From the NCBI RefSeq assembly GCF_001510655.1, contig NZ_LMVC01000005.1, positions 343,628 through 407,627 on the forward strand: a stretch of DNA of 64,000 nt, given 5' to 3'. The position numbers and the translations under genes were made by a program. This stretch comes from Fictibacillus sp. FJAT-27399. Its GTDB lineage: Bacteria; Bacillota; Bacilli; Bacillales; Fictibacillaceae. This document shows positions 17,185 to 24,780 of this stretch, piece by piece. Below the pieces are notes generated by a model. It was not told the origin of the DNA and did no database searches. It saw only the letters and a list, made by a program, of their open reading frames with translations. Each line of letters opens with the position of its first letter. Positions within the stretch are counted from its first letter, which is position 1.

Positions 17185-17997
17185 TTACGCCAAGTTCTCT
17201 ACTAATTGAACACTTTTGATGAGATCATAAGTTAGACATACGGGCTTCCTTGTTCTCGGATCCACACCAATCTCCGCATCGATATTGAAAACATTTCGAA
17301 GGACCTGACGTGTCATTACATCTTCAGCAGTTCCCTCTTTTAGGATAGCACCGTCTTTCATCGCAACCATATGGTGAGCAAACCGTGCAGCATGATTCAA
17401 ATCATGAATGACCATCACAATGGTTCTCTTTTCATCACGATTCAGCTGCTCTAACAGCTCGAGTACCTCTAACTGATGTGACAGATCCAAATATGTAGTC
17501 GGCTCATCCAGCAAAATAATATCTGTTTCTTGGGCTAATGCCATTGCAATCCATACACGCTGGCGTTGGCCGCCTGAGAGTGCATCTACCGGGCGATCCT
17601 TAAACTTATAAATTCCTGTAACCTTAAGAGCCCAGTCGATCACCTCAAAATCTCTTTTCGTAAGTTTTCCAAGACCTTTTTGGTAAGGAAATCTTCCGTA
17701 AGAAACGAGCTCACCAACCGTAAGTCCTTCTGGTGAATCTGGAGACTGCGGCAAAATTGCCATCTTTTGAGCGATTTTCTTCGTTGATTCTTTACTGATG
17801 CCTTTACCATCAAGATAAACAACGCCGGATTTCGGATTCAATATACGCGACAACGTTTTCAAAACCGTTGATTTTCCGCAGCCGTTTGGACCGATAATCG
17901 TCGTAATTTTCCCATCCGGAATCGAGATGTTCAGATTTTTGACGATGTCTCGCTCACCATACGCAATCTTCAAATTCTCAGCATACAGCCTGGACAT
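17185..17997 (-). CDS. Iron-siderophore ABC transporter ATP-binding protein (FecE/FhuC-like)
   Basis: A 270-residue ABC ATPase: Walker A GPNGCGKST near residue 36, Q-loop LPQSPDSPEG, signature LSGGQRQRVWIAMALAQ near residue 140, Walker B DIILLDEPTTYLDL, and switch HDLNHAAR. ATG 17997 is chosen because AGGAGG lies 6 nt upstream; the frame is open a further 7 codons. It is the first gene of the uptake cluster and has its own Fur box, while a second Fur box separates it from the binding-protein gene, so there may be two Fur-controlled transcripts. Confidence 0.93.
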   Translation of the reverse strand: MSRLYAENLKIAYGERDIVKNLNISIPDGKITTIIGPNGCGKSTVLKTLSRILNPKSGVVYLDGKGISKESTKKIAQKMAILPQSPDSPEGLTVGELVSYGRFPYQKGLGKLTKRDFEVIDWALKVTGIYKFKDRPVDALSGGQRQRVWIAMALAQETDIILLDEPTTYLDLSHQLEVLELLEQLNRDEKRTIVMVIHDLNHAARFAHHMVAMKDGAILKEGTAEDVMTRQVLRNVFNIDAEIGVDPRTRKPVCLTYDLIKSVQLVENLA

Positions 17998-18053
17998 ATT
18001 CACCCTCCTTTTATACAATTTATCAATTTATATAAAGCTGTTTTGCGACTTAA

Positions 18054-18074
18054 TTGAAAATGATTATCAATATC
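18054..18074 (-). promoter_or_regulatory. Fur box upstream of siderophore ATPase gene
   Basis: TTGAAAATGATTATCAATATC on the + strand contains the TGATTATCA Fur core. It lies 57-77 nt before ATG 17997. The 120 nt between this site and the next repeat hold no recognisable gene. Confidence 0.82.
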
Positions 18075-18201
18075 GTTTTCATTTTATTGAATTATTGAGG
18101 GAGTGTCAATAGGTTTTTTCGAAACCATTGAGATCAGATCCACACTTCTGACAATAAAAAAGCATATTTTTGAAATATTTTATGTCTTTTTTCATAGAAA
18201 A

Positions 18202-18501
18202 GGGGGTGTCCAAGAAGTCTGTAAGCTGTTGCGTTCCAGGCTGCTCGCTTTCCGCGGGCGTGCGGTGAGCCTTACCGGCGTGAACGCCTACTTTTTGGCG
18301 CTAGCGCCTGCGGGAGTCTCACCTGTCACGCTAGTCCCGCAGGACAAGGAAGGCTCCGGCAGCGTTTTATCGCACGAAGAAAATGTGAAGTTCATTTTCG
18401 AGGAGTCTCGCATCTTCCACTTCAATTAACTTTTCATTGAAGATTTTTCAAGCCAAAAAGGGGCTGCCTGAAGGTCAATTTTCGACTTTCTGGACAGCCC
18501 C
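18202..18501 (-). repeat. MITE-like element, family GGGGCTGTCC, copy 2 (300 bp, inverted)
   Basis: Opposite orientation to copy 1. The right end GGACAGCCCC is intact; the left end has one mismatch (GGGGGTGTCC). It carries the longer core with an extra block (CGAAAATGAACTTCACATTT on the element strand) that copies 3 and 4 also have. The open frame running through it is not a gene. Confidence 0.88.
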
Positions 18502-18513
18502 TTTAGTGATCTA

Positions 18514-19128
18514 TTAATTATTAATATACTTCTCAAAAACATTGCCATAATCTTTTACATGATACTCTTTTCTGCTTTCCATGAGCCATGTGAAGGCAGC
18601 ATCGTTCAACTGGTTGAAGTTATCCACGAGCTGGTCTTCCTTGCTTGTGATGCGGCTGAGTGTGGTCGAAGCAAGGTTGATGCTCTGCTGGGCATACTGC
18701 AGGGCGAATTCGTTCTCGTGAGCAATCTCAGCGATTTTGCTAAGAGACTTGTAGAGATCCTTCAGCTCTTCGATATGCTTTTTGTGAACATCGATGGAAA
18801 AAGGGACAGAGCCGATGACAAACTTGATTTCAACGTCGAGATCCACGGTTCCTGCGGTTTCCAATGAAACGTTGGAAATGGTGTTCTCGCTGTAGCTGTA
18901 TCGGTGGAGCAAGCGTTTTTTGCTGATCGCGCTCGTTCCATCCAAATGGATCAGCGCACGGTTCGTAAAGCAGTACTCATCGGTTTTCGATTTAATAAGA
19001 AAGTAGATTTTCTCGTTATCTTCATGGAACACGTAATCGTCGGCATCCACCTTGTCATAGTCTGCAGGTTTGATGACGCTCCCTACATCACTTAATCCGA
19101 GTGCATCTGAAGCTAAGCGTTTTAACAT
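18514..19128 (-). CDS. PH-domain protein, YvbH-like
   Basis: A 204-residue cytoplasmic protein. Residues about 25-120 look like a bacterial PH domain (NEKIYFLIKSKTDEYCFTNR, then LIHLDGT), followed by a mostly helical C-terminal extension of the kind described for YvbH proteins, which aids oligomerisation. No signal peptide or TM helix. The function of the family is unknown. The ribosome binding site is weak (AGAGGA). Stands alone between a repeat and the DinB gene. Confidence 0.8.
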   Translation of the reverse strand: MLKRLASDALGLSDVGSVIKPADYDKVDADDYVFHEDNEKIYFLIKSKTDEYCFTNRALIHLDGTSAISKKRLLHRYSYSENTISNVSLETAGTVDLDVEIKFVIGSVPFSIDVHKKHIEELKDLYKSLSKIAEIAHENEFALQYAQQSINLASTTLSRITSKEDQLVDNFNQLNDAAFTWLMESRKEYHVKDYGNVFEKYINN

Positions 19129-19195
19129 ATCCTCTTACTCTCCTTATGTTTTCATTTACACTATATACGATAACATTTCGTAAAAAGTTTCGTTT

Positions 19196-19684
19196 TTAGT
19201 GGACGCCGTTCTCCACATTCCAGCTGCCCTGCTTTTTCCGTGCGTAAAGGATCTGGCCCGTATGATAGGCGGTATGGATCGTAAGGTTGGCGATGACGCT
19301 TCCCCACTCTTCATGCCTGTCTTCATAAGCACCTTCATCAAAGCGTTCTTCTTCACTTTCTTCAATCGCTGTACGCCACTGGGCCATGACCTCTTTTAAA
19401 CGGTCGACCGTCTTCTTCCAGTCCCATTCTCCGTTCATGTCTTCAAACGTTTGATTGTTTTCTGCTTTGGCCGTAGATGGACTTTCTCCGGTGAAACGGT
19501 CCAGGTAGCGCTGATTCCAATAGATCAGATGGTTGACGATCTCACGGATGGAGTTGCTTTCCTGCGTTTCTTTCCAGGCAGCCTGTTCATCGGTCAAGCC
19601 GACGAGAGAGTTTTCCAGTGAAACAAACCAGTGATTATTATGAAAAGCTTCAAACTGGTTCAGCAAAAGTTCCTTCGCATTCAT
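19196..19684 (-). CDS. DinB-family four-helix-bundle protein
   Basis: A 162-residue DinB/YfiT-like protein. Likely metal ligands are the His in IREIVNHLIYWNQRYLDRF (near residue 50) and the two His in IHTAYHTGQI near residue 140, the usual H...HxxxH triad. Some family members are metal-dependent thiol (bacillithiol or mycothiol) transferases; no specific role can be assigned. Its ATG overlaps the stop of the upstream GNAT gene (ATGA), so both are one transcript. Confidence 0.87.
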   Translation of the reverse strand: MNAKELLLNQFEAFHNNHWFVSLENSLVGLTDEQAAWKETQESNSIREIVNHLIYWNQRYLDRFTGESPSTAKAENNQTFEDMNGEWDWKKTVDRLKEVMAQWRTAIEESEEERFDEGAYEDRHEEWGSVIANLTIHTAYHTGQILYARKKQGSWNVENGVH

Positions 19685-20184
19685 TGTGTTGCCTCCTTCA
19701 TTCGTATTTGTTGCGGGACTGACGTAAATGTTTGAAAACGCACATTGTCTTTATCTGAAAACTGATCAGTAAAATTGCCGTTGGTGTAATCATGGATGAT
19801 GCTCGTCCAAAAGGCCTGCGCCGGTTTGTTCTGGGGAATCTGGGCAATGTCCCAGTCCCCCGGGAACTGATTAAATACGGTAAATGCCGCCGCTTTCCCG
19901 AGTCCTTGCTTGCGGTACTTCTTTAGAATGAAGAATTCGGACATGTGGTAGATGCCCTGGTTTTTGCGGACCAGGATAAAACCTGCATAATGTTCACCCG
20001 CTTTAATAAAGAACGGATAACGGCCCTCTTCCTCCCAGTACGCATCCAGATAAGTGTATCCGTATCGGCCTTCCTTACTGAGGTCTGATCCATCAAATTC
20101 ACTGAAGTCGTAGCGATACAGCTCAAGCATCTGCCTGAGCACAGGCTTCTTCTCTAACGTAATTCTTTCGAGTGTAATGTTCAT
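19681..20184 (-). CDS. GNAT family N-acetyltransferase
   Basis: A 167-residue GNAT protein with the acetyl-CoA loop KKYRKQGLGKAAAFTVFNQF near residue 90 and a preceding strand GIYHMSEFFIL. The GGGGGG ribosome binding site fits ATG 20184. Translationally coupled to the downstream DinB gene by a 4-nt overlap, a combination that could point to small-molecule detoxification, but this is inference. Confidence 0.83.
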   Translation of the reverse strand: MNITLERITLEKKPVLRQMLELYRYDFSEFDGSDLSKEGRYGYTYLDAYWEEEGRYPFFIKAGEHYAGFILVRKNQGIYHMSEFFILKKYRKQGLGKAAAFTVFNQFPGDWDIAQIPQNKPAQAFWTSIIHDYTNGNFTDQFSDKDNVRFQTFTSVPQQIRMKEATQ

Positions 20185-20206
20185 TGAACATCCCCCCTTT
20201 TCTTGG

Positions 20207-20245
20207 TGGTGTCAGGCGCCGTCGTTATTGCGGTGCCTGACACCA
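20207..20245. repeat. Palindromic pair, degenerate GGTGCCTGGCACC type
   Basis: TGGTGTCAGGCGCC and GGTGCCTGACACCA form a 14-bp inverted repeat around 11 nt. A divergent relative of the GGTGCCTGGCACC pairs at 20.35, 28.9 and 29.2 kb. The short open frame spanning both pairs (20181-20429) is not supported as a gene. Confidence 0.7.
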
Positions 20246-20351
20246 CGTTATTCCCCCTTCTTACATTCTCCTCTTCTATGGAGATTCCTTTAACTTCAGG
20301 CAGAAAAAGACAAATTATGCTAAGAGAGGAGGGGAATTGATGTTCTTTTTT

Positions 20352-20401
20352 GGTGCCTGGCACCGACTTTTGACATCTGTGTAATGCTGGTGCCTGGCAC
20401 C
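20352..20401. repeat. GGTGCCTGGCACC pair with TTGACA-TGTGTAAT spacer
   Basis: Two GGTGCCTGGCACC units (20352-20364, 20389-20401) separated by 24 nt containing TTTTGACATCTGTGTAAT. The same layout recurs at 28889-28938 and 29219-29267. Confidence 0.85.
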
Positions 20402-20457
20402 AAATAACCAAATAAAAAAAAGCATGCAAGCTCTCCAGGCCCGCACGCCCTCAAAAA

Positions 20458-20691
20458 TCAAAGCACACTGTTCTTAACGGATGGTGCATCGATGACATCC
20501 TGATCAGCTACCCAGATGATCGGCAGGTTAACGACTGTAAGATCACCGTTGTCCTCCCCGAATCCCTGGTTGATTTTATTGGAGCTGAACAGGTCGAGCT
20601 GCTGGATCGGCCCAAAGCTCAGCGTAGCTGACCGGTCCATCGTGTTCACTTTAAATCCAAGCATGTTGACGACCATAGGTGAAAAGAGCAT
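20458..20691 (-). CDS. GerPA/GerPF-family spore protein
   Basis: A 77-residue protein of the GerPA/GerPF family. It has the typical hydrophobic beta-strand start (MVVNMLGFKVNTMDRSATL) and the motif KINQGFGEDNGD, shared with two neighbours as KxxQ(G/S)FG(E/Q)xxGD. GerP proteins sit in the inner spore coat and are needed for germinants to pass through it; family membership is from sequence, the role here is inference. RBS GGAGG fits ATG 20691. It follows the next GerPA/F-like gene by 21 nt. Confidence 0.78.
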   Translation of the reverse strand: MLFSPMVVNMLGFKVNTMDRSATLSFGPIQQLDLFSSNKINQGFGEDNGDLTVVNLPIIWVADQDVIDAPSVKNSVL

Positions 20692-20712
20692 GGTGAACCT
20701 CCTGCTGCCGTT

Positions 20713-20976
20713 TTATATCTTCTCAATTAGCGAAGGAATCTCCCGGCCATAGGAAGACTGTGTGACCGGCGAATCGACCGCATCTCTGTCATCAACCGAA
20801 TTTTCATTTCCAAAAAACCGCGCATCATCCCCAAAACTTTGGCCGAATCCCTGATTTTTTTTGTCGGAGTTATGCCAGTCAGACAAGTAATTCTCTCCGA
20901 TATTCACCGCCGACGCATTTTCAAAGGAATTAATTTTAAAAAGAAAAATATTTATAACTATAGAAGGTGAACCCAC
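20713..20976 (-). CDS. GerPA/GerPF-family spore protein
   Basis: An 87-residue protein with the hydrophobic N-terminal strand (IVINIFLFKINSFENASAVN) and the local motif KKNQGFGQSFGDD. The start is GTG 20976, 9 nt after AAGGAGGG. First gene of a two-gene minus-strand unit and divergent from the Hsp20 gene at 21056. The 79-nt divergent region contains CATATATTT, a possible mother-cell sigma -10, but without a convincing -35. Confidence 0.76.
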   Translation of the reverse strand: MGSPSIVINIFLFKINSFENASAVNIGENYLSDWHNSDKKNQGFGQSFGDDARFFGNENSVDDRDAVDSPVTQSSYGREIPSLIEKI

Positions 20977-21055
20977 TAATTTCTCCCTCCTTTTCCCCTA
21001 AATATATGTTTGTTCCCTGTAATTATGTTTGCTTGAATACCGGAGGTGGCAATGC

Positions 21056-21553
21056 ATGGACGTCGATAAATTGAAACAGTGGCTGGAGCTTGCGCAAAAG
21101 GTACAGGGAAATGATTTTTGGAACAGCATTTTCGATGGTTCACCGGGACAGCAGATGGCTGGCCAGGTGAATGAACAGCGGGAATCACGTACGCGTTACA
21201 ATCATTTTCAGCCTAACCAGAACGCACCATCGCCTCAAGAGGATTTCCCCAAGGTTGATATCTACACAAACAACCGGGAATGGATAGTGGTCATTGATCT
21301 TCCAGGTATCCGTAAAGAAGATGTCAGCCTTTCGATGGCAGCCAATAACCTGACGATCAAGGGTGTGCTTCACTCTCCGTATAAGGATGCCACCGTCATA
21401 CGGGCAGAACGGGCGAACGGCCATTTTGAGCGGACCATCCAGCTTCCTGAACTAATTAATGAAACTCGCACTGCCGCCCGTTTTTTTAACGGTGTGCTGG
21501 AGGTTCGGATCATGCGAAATCTCACACCCGAACGAAACATCCGGATCGATTAG
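21056..21553 (+). CDS. Hsp20/alpha-crystallin-like protein, spore-cluster type
   Basis: A 165-residue small heat-shock-like protein. After a helical N-terminus (DKLKQWLELAQKVQGNDFW), the alpha-crystallin domain runs from about residue 65: PKVDIYTNNREWIVVIDLPG, then RKEDVSLSMAANNLTIKG and FERTIQLPELI, ending in the short tail NGVLEVRI. ATG 21056 follows GGAGG by 9 nt; nine in-frame codons upstream lack a site. The Bacillus spore coat proteins CotM and CotP are Hsp20 members, and the GerP-like neighbours on both sides support a spore role. Its stop overlaps the stop of the convergent gene. Confidence 0.87.
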   Translation: MDVDKLKQWLELAQKVQGNDFWNSIFDGSPGQQMAGQVNEQRESRTRYNHFQPNQNAPSPQEDFPKVDIYTNNREWIVVIDLPGIRKEDVSLSMAANNLTIKGVLHSPYKDATVIRAERANGHFERTIQLPELINETRTAARFFNGVLEVRIMRNLTPERNIRID

Positions 21554-21780
21554 CACCTCTTGTTTTCCGTTGGTCCATCCACGAAATCATTGTCATTCAC
21601 CCGGCATCTTTCGCAGTTATGCTGTCCAAAATCACCGTTGCTTTCGCCAAAGGACTGCGTTTTTTTCGTCGTATTGAACACCCTGCTTCGTACCGTCTGG
21701 CCGAACGAAAGCTTGCATTGGTTGCCCATCTTGTTAACGTCAAGAAATCCAAGATTCAGTTCAGATGATGAAAAATTCAT
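21550..21780 (-). CDS. GerPA/GerPF-family spore protein
   Basis: A 76-residue protein with the strand SSELNLGFLDVNKMGNQCKL and the cluster motif KKTQSFGESNGDFG. ATG 21780 is placed behind AAGGAAG; 15 in-frame upstream codons are untranslated. Convergent with the Hsp20 gene and overlapping its stop by 3 nt, and divergent from the GerPC-like gene. The C-terminus carries three Cys (CERC...RC), unusual among its neighbours. Confidence 0.74.
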   Translation of the reverse strand: MNFSSSELNLGFLDVNKMGNQCKLSFGQTVRSRVFNTTKKTQSFGESNGDFGQHNCERCRVNDNDFVDGPTENKRC

Positions 21781-21841
21781 CAAACTTCCTTCCTTTCTGT
21801 GCATGGAGTGGGAGAAAACAGACATGTTCTCCTTTTTTATT

Positions 21842-21850
21842 CATAAAATA
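21842..21850 (+). promoter_or_regulatory. Mother-cell sigma (SigE/SigK)-like -10 element
   Basis: CATAAAATA matches the CATAnnnTA -10 shared by SigE and SigK promoters. ACA lies 17 nt upstream. It precedes the GerPC-like gene by 48 nt. Confidence 0.4.
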
Positions 21851-21898
21851 AAGTACAAGCCGGTACGTATAATGCTGAATGGAAGCGTGGGGTAGCTT

Positions 21899-22291
21899 AT
21901 GCCTTTTTTTAAAACCATACTCAACGCCCTTACAAATCATGATAAGAATATGGAAGAAATCCACCTGCATTTAAAACAGCTGCAGAATGAGCTCTCCGAA
22001 ATGAAAAAAGACAACAATGGACCCCCTGTTGTCATTGAACATATCAACATCGAAACTCTAAGAATTGATAAATACGAACTGAGCAACAACTTCGCCAACC
22101 TGGGCATCAAGGATCTCAAAGGCAAGCTGAACATCGGCGCCAACTATGGCCGCGGCATGACCCTGCAGGAGGAAGCCGACCAGGCCAAAATGATGGAGAA
22201 CTCCATGATGAAGATGGGGCAGAAAAAAGGAAAGGTCCACCAAAAGAAACAGGACAGTCCGAGCTATTCCATAAAGGGCAGAAAGCCGTAA
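21899..22291 (+). CDS. GerPC-like coiled-coil spore protein
   Basis: A 130-residue protein: an N-terminal coiled coil (NMEEIHLHLKQLQNELSEM), a beta segment VVIEHINIETLRIDKYELS, then LKGKLNIG, the same [LM]KGxLNIG motif found in the two spore-type genes at 61.6 and 62.5 kb. GerPC of Bacillus has the same order (coiled coil, IxIxxxxY, LxGTLNIG) but is longer; this looks like a short paralogue. The C-terminal third is Met/Lys-rich. The ribosome binding site is weak (GTGGGG). Ends in a bidirectional terminator. Confidence 0.7.
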   Translation: MPFFKTILNALTNHDKNMEEIHLHLKQLQNELSEMKKDNNGPPVVIEHINIETLRIDKYELSNNFANLGIKDLKGKLNIGANYGRGMTLQEEADQAKMMENSMMKMGQKKGKVHQKKQDSPSYSIKGRKP

Positions 22292-22324
22292 AAAGGACTG
22301 GATAGATGATCTATTCAGTCCTTT
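22291..22324. terminator. Bidirectional intrinsic terminator
   Basis: Hairpin AAAGGACTG/CAGTCCTTT with inner arms ATAGAT/ATCTAT, between the convergent GerPC-like and Nudix genes. Confidence 0.82.
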
Positions 22325-22329
22325 ACCTG

Positions 22330-22944
22330 CTATACGCTGCCTTTTACTTTATTTAATCTTTTTTTTATCCGTTCAAAAACGTTTACATAGTATGAATCCA
22401 TTCCAACAAAGCTTGCTTTATTAACTATTTTGCTATTTTGTTTGCTTATTTCCGTTGCAGTTATTTCAGTTACTGTGCCTTCAAACAGATTCATTACATC
22501 ATCTAATCTAATTTTATAAAGGCTATCTACTTCATCTTCTTGAAGTTTAAATTCAGGTAATAGCCTGCATTCATACAAAAACACATGACATATTTCCCGA
22601 TCCCATATTTGATCTAGTTTTATCTCACCTTTGATGATCCCAAGCGAAATCAGGTCCTCAAATTTAATAGATATCCCTAATTCTTCCTCTACTTCCCTTG
22701 TTCCTTCCCTAACTTCCTCTTCTGCCAATAAATGTCCAGCAGAAGTGATATCCAGAAGGCCAGGGTAATCTTTCTTTACTTCAGCTCTTTTTTGGAAGAG
22801 TACATAACACTCATTCTTTTCTACTATCGCAAACCAGCAATGAAAGGTTTCATGCCAATCTCCAGAAATATGTACTTCTCCTCTTGTTTTCTTTCCGATA
22901 CATTTCATATTCTCATCAAATATCCTTACTATTTCACTGTCCAT
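22330..22944 (-). CDS. Nudix hydrolase, isopentenyl-diphosphate-isomerase-like branch
   Basis: A 204-residue Nudix protein. The full box GHLLAEEEVREGTREVEEELG lies near residues 73-93 (GX5EX7REUXEEXGU intact), preceded by CWFAIVEKNECYVLFQKR and the DITSAG strand typical of the YfcD/IDI-like branch. ATG 22944 follows GGAG; the longer frame to 23040 reads through the previous gene's terminator and has no ribosome binding site. The substrate is unknown. Confidence 0.86.
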   Translation of the reverse strand: MDSEIVRIFDENMKCIGKKTRGEVHISGDWHETFHCWFAIVEKNECYVLFQKRAEVKKDYPGLLDITSAGHLLAEEEVREGTREVEEELGISIKFEDLISLGIIKGEIKLDQIWDREICHVFLYECRLLPEFKLQEDEVDSLYKIRLDDVMNLFEGTVTEITATEISKQNSKIVNKASFVGMDSYYVNVFERIKKRLNKVKGSV

Positions 22945-23021
22945 TTTTATTACTCCTTCAAAAATGTTAGTCGTTCCATCTTTCAATGTTTCAAGATGGT
23001 TTTCCTGCAAATAAGGAGAAA

Positions 23022-23066
23022 AAAAGAGAGTCACCATCACAGAAAGGATAGTGTCTCTCTTTTTTT
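23022..23066 (-). terminator. Intrinsic terminator of the DUF6454-like gene
   Basis: Hairpin GAGAG(T)CAC.../...GTGTCTCTC bounded by A-run and T-run; reads as a terminator on the minus strand and possibly on both. Confidence 0.75.
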
Positions 23067-23073
23067 AAACAAA

Positions 23074-24081
23074 TTAGTTCTCATTAAGATTGTTTGTTTC
23101 ATAAACCAGCAAGGAGCCGTTGTCATCATCAGGAACAGCATATAGGCGAAGCTCTTGACCGGCATTTTCCATGAATACAGGATTCCGAGTAATCACATGT
23201 CCTTGTGGAGAAAATTCAGTGATTGGTGCTTCGTGGATGGTATTTAGAGTTTTCATGTCCACCAAAGCGACTCCGCCTAATTCATAAGGCTTGGAATTAC
23301 TATTTGCTGGATCAGGCAGCTCAGCTATTCCGCTTAAGATCATTTTTCCGTTTCCTGCATAATGACCGTCCTGGTAATCAATAAAATGACTGGTATTTTC
23401 CTTCTTGGCCAGCTGCTTTCCTTGTTCATTCCACTCATAGAACTTGCGGGAACCCCAGCTATTTCCTATAATTTTTCCACTTTGACCGTCTCGTACCATT
23501 CCTCCGATATGATCCTGAACACGGAAAGCTTCTTTGGCATCCTTTGTTTTAGGATCCACTTTGTAGACGATGGAATGGCTGTTGGGGCGGTATTCAGCAA
23601 CAGATACCCAGATATTTTTCCCATCAAAATCGATACCGCCAGGATGATACATGTTCCCTTCACCCAGTTTGATGTCTTTTACAAGCTTTCCTTCTTTCGT
23701 AAACACAAAAAGGTGGCCTATCCCTTTACCTGGAGAACGGTCATAACCGTCCACGATCTTGCCATATTTAACAGGCTTTTCGATAATCTGAACGGCAGAC
23801 ATATAAAAAAGGTCCCCAACCTTAACCATACCTTGTGAATGATAGTTATTAAATTGCAGATCAATCTTTTCTTTTTGTTGCCATTTTGTGTCTCTGCTGA
23901 TTTTCTCAAACTGGTCAGATATATTTTGCTTTCCATTATCATTTGCAGAAGAAGTGGTGGTTGCTTTGGCACTGCTAGAGACCGCAAAAGCCTCAGTATC
24001 TTTAGAATTGAAAGGATGAAAAGCCATTAAACCTGACGAAATAAGCAATACGGATGCAGCCGTAATTATTTTTTTGTTCAT
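23074..24081 (-). CDS. Secreted beta-propeller-like protein (DUF6454 type)
   Basis: A 335-residue exported protein. The signal peptide MNKKIITAASVLLISSGLMA is followed by a Ser/Thr-rich linker, then repeated strands (GHLFVFTKEGKLVKDIKLGE, YHPGGIDFDGKNIWVSVAEY, SIVYKVDPKTKDA) typical of a propeller. His and Asp residues are conserved-looking (NNYHSQGM, DYQDGHY). I assign it to the DUF6454 group from its overall pattern; no catalytic role is known. ATG 24081 has AGGAGG 8 nt upstream. Transcribed alone. Confidence 0.75.
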   Translation of the reverse strand: MNKKIITAASVLLISSGLMAFHPFNSKDTEAFAVSSSAKATTTSSANDNGKQNISDQFEKISRDTKWQQKEKIDLQFNNYHSQGMVKVGDLFYMSAVQIIEKPVKYGKIVDGYDRSPGKGIGHLFVFTKEGKLVKDIKLGEGNMYHPGGIDFDGKNIWVSVAEYRPNSHSIVYKVDPKTKDAKEAFRVQDHIGGMVRDGQSGKIIGNSWGSRKFYEWNEQGKQLAKKENTSHFIDYQDGHYAGNGKMILSGIAELPDPANSNSKPYELGGVALVDMKTLNTIHEAPITEFSPQGHVITRNPVFMENAGQELRLYAVPDDDNGSLLVYETNNLNEN

Positions 24082-24252
24082 AATAAGCCTCCTATTAAGC
24101 ATGATGATGCCATTAATTAAAAAAATTAATGTAACTAGCTTTCTTGACCAACATTAACGTAAATAAGAAAGGAATTATAGGTGTTTCCTTTAAGTTTTAC
24201 CTAAACTTCATAGAGGATTTACATAGTTAAAAATACCTTTATAAAAACATAA

Positions 24253-24275
24253 GACTGACTCAATTTGAGTCAGTC
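24253..24275 (-). terminator. Hairpin, probable terminator of the secreted-protein/lipoprotein operon
   Basis: GACTGACTCAA/TTGAGTCAGTC is an 11-bp perfect stem with a one-base loop core; on the minus strand it is followed by TTATGTTTTTAT. Confidence 0.7.
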
Positions 24276-24292
24276 TCATCATAATTGTGATT

Positions 24293-24766
24293 TCACTCTT
24301 CTCTATTAAATTTACCTTTTAATGATTTGAAAGAATAGAGGACGACAGCTGCCCCAGCCACTAGTACCACAAAATTGATCCACTGATTTGCTGCTATTTG
24401 TTCCATAACATTTGCTGCTTTGTCTGTATTGTACTTATGGTCTCTAACAGCTTTTCTGTATTTTCCATCCGGTTCTTGAACGGCTATCGCCTTATCGGTG
24501 CTGATGCCGTGGATGGCGAAATATTTTGTGCCCTTTTTATACTCATTGGAAAAGTTGCCGGAATAGGTTCCTTCCTGATCTGAGTACTTTGTTACCTGTC
24601 CGATCTCTTTGTCCACCTGATCCACGTATTCGTCACTGATGACATAAGAATAATGATCCCAGACGACAAACGCATGAGCCCACTTGGCAGAAGCAGGACT
24701 TGCCAAAATAAATTGGAAAGACATCAGACAGGCGATGAATAATGGAACGCTTTTAAACATCTTCAT
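24293..24766 (-). CDS. Secreted/membrane-anchored protein of unknown function
   Basis: A 157-residue protein: signal peptide (MKMFKSVPLFIACLMSFQ..., cleavage near ASPASA), an extracytoplasmic part beginning KWAHAFVVWDHYSYVISDEY with YSGNF and YFAIHGI segments, and one C-terminal TM helix (FVVLVAGAAVVLYSF) before KGKFNREE. The topology is a small ectodomain tethered at its C-terminus. I do not recognise the family. It follows the lipoprotein gene by 14 nt and has a good AAGGAG, so the two are co-transcribed and may act together at the cell surface. Confidence 0.75.
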   Translation of the reverse strand: MKMFKSVPLFIACLMSFQFILASPASAKWAHAFVVWDHYSYVISDEYVDQVDKEIGQVTKYSDQEGTYSGNFSNEYKKGTKYFAIHGISTDKAIAVQEPDGKYRKAVRDHKYNTDKAANVMEQIAANQWINFVVLVAGAAVVLYSFKSLKGKFNREE

Positions 24767-24780
24767 AGGCTGTACTCCTT

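Noticed and set aside
18103..18429. 108-residue ORF, and related ones at 36929-37300 and 46038-46639
   Set aside because: They translate the MITE-like repeats and show the same peptide in different places; no independent evidence of coding.
20181..20429. 82-residue ORF upstream of the GNAT gene
   Set aside because: It reads through two palindromic repeat pairs and has no ribosome binding site.
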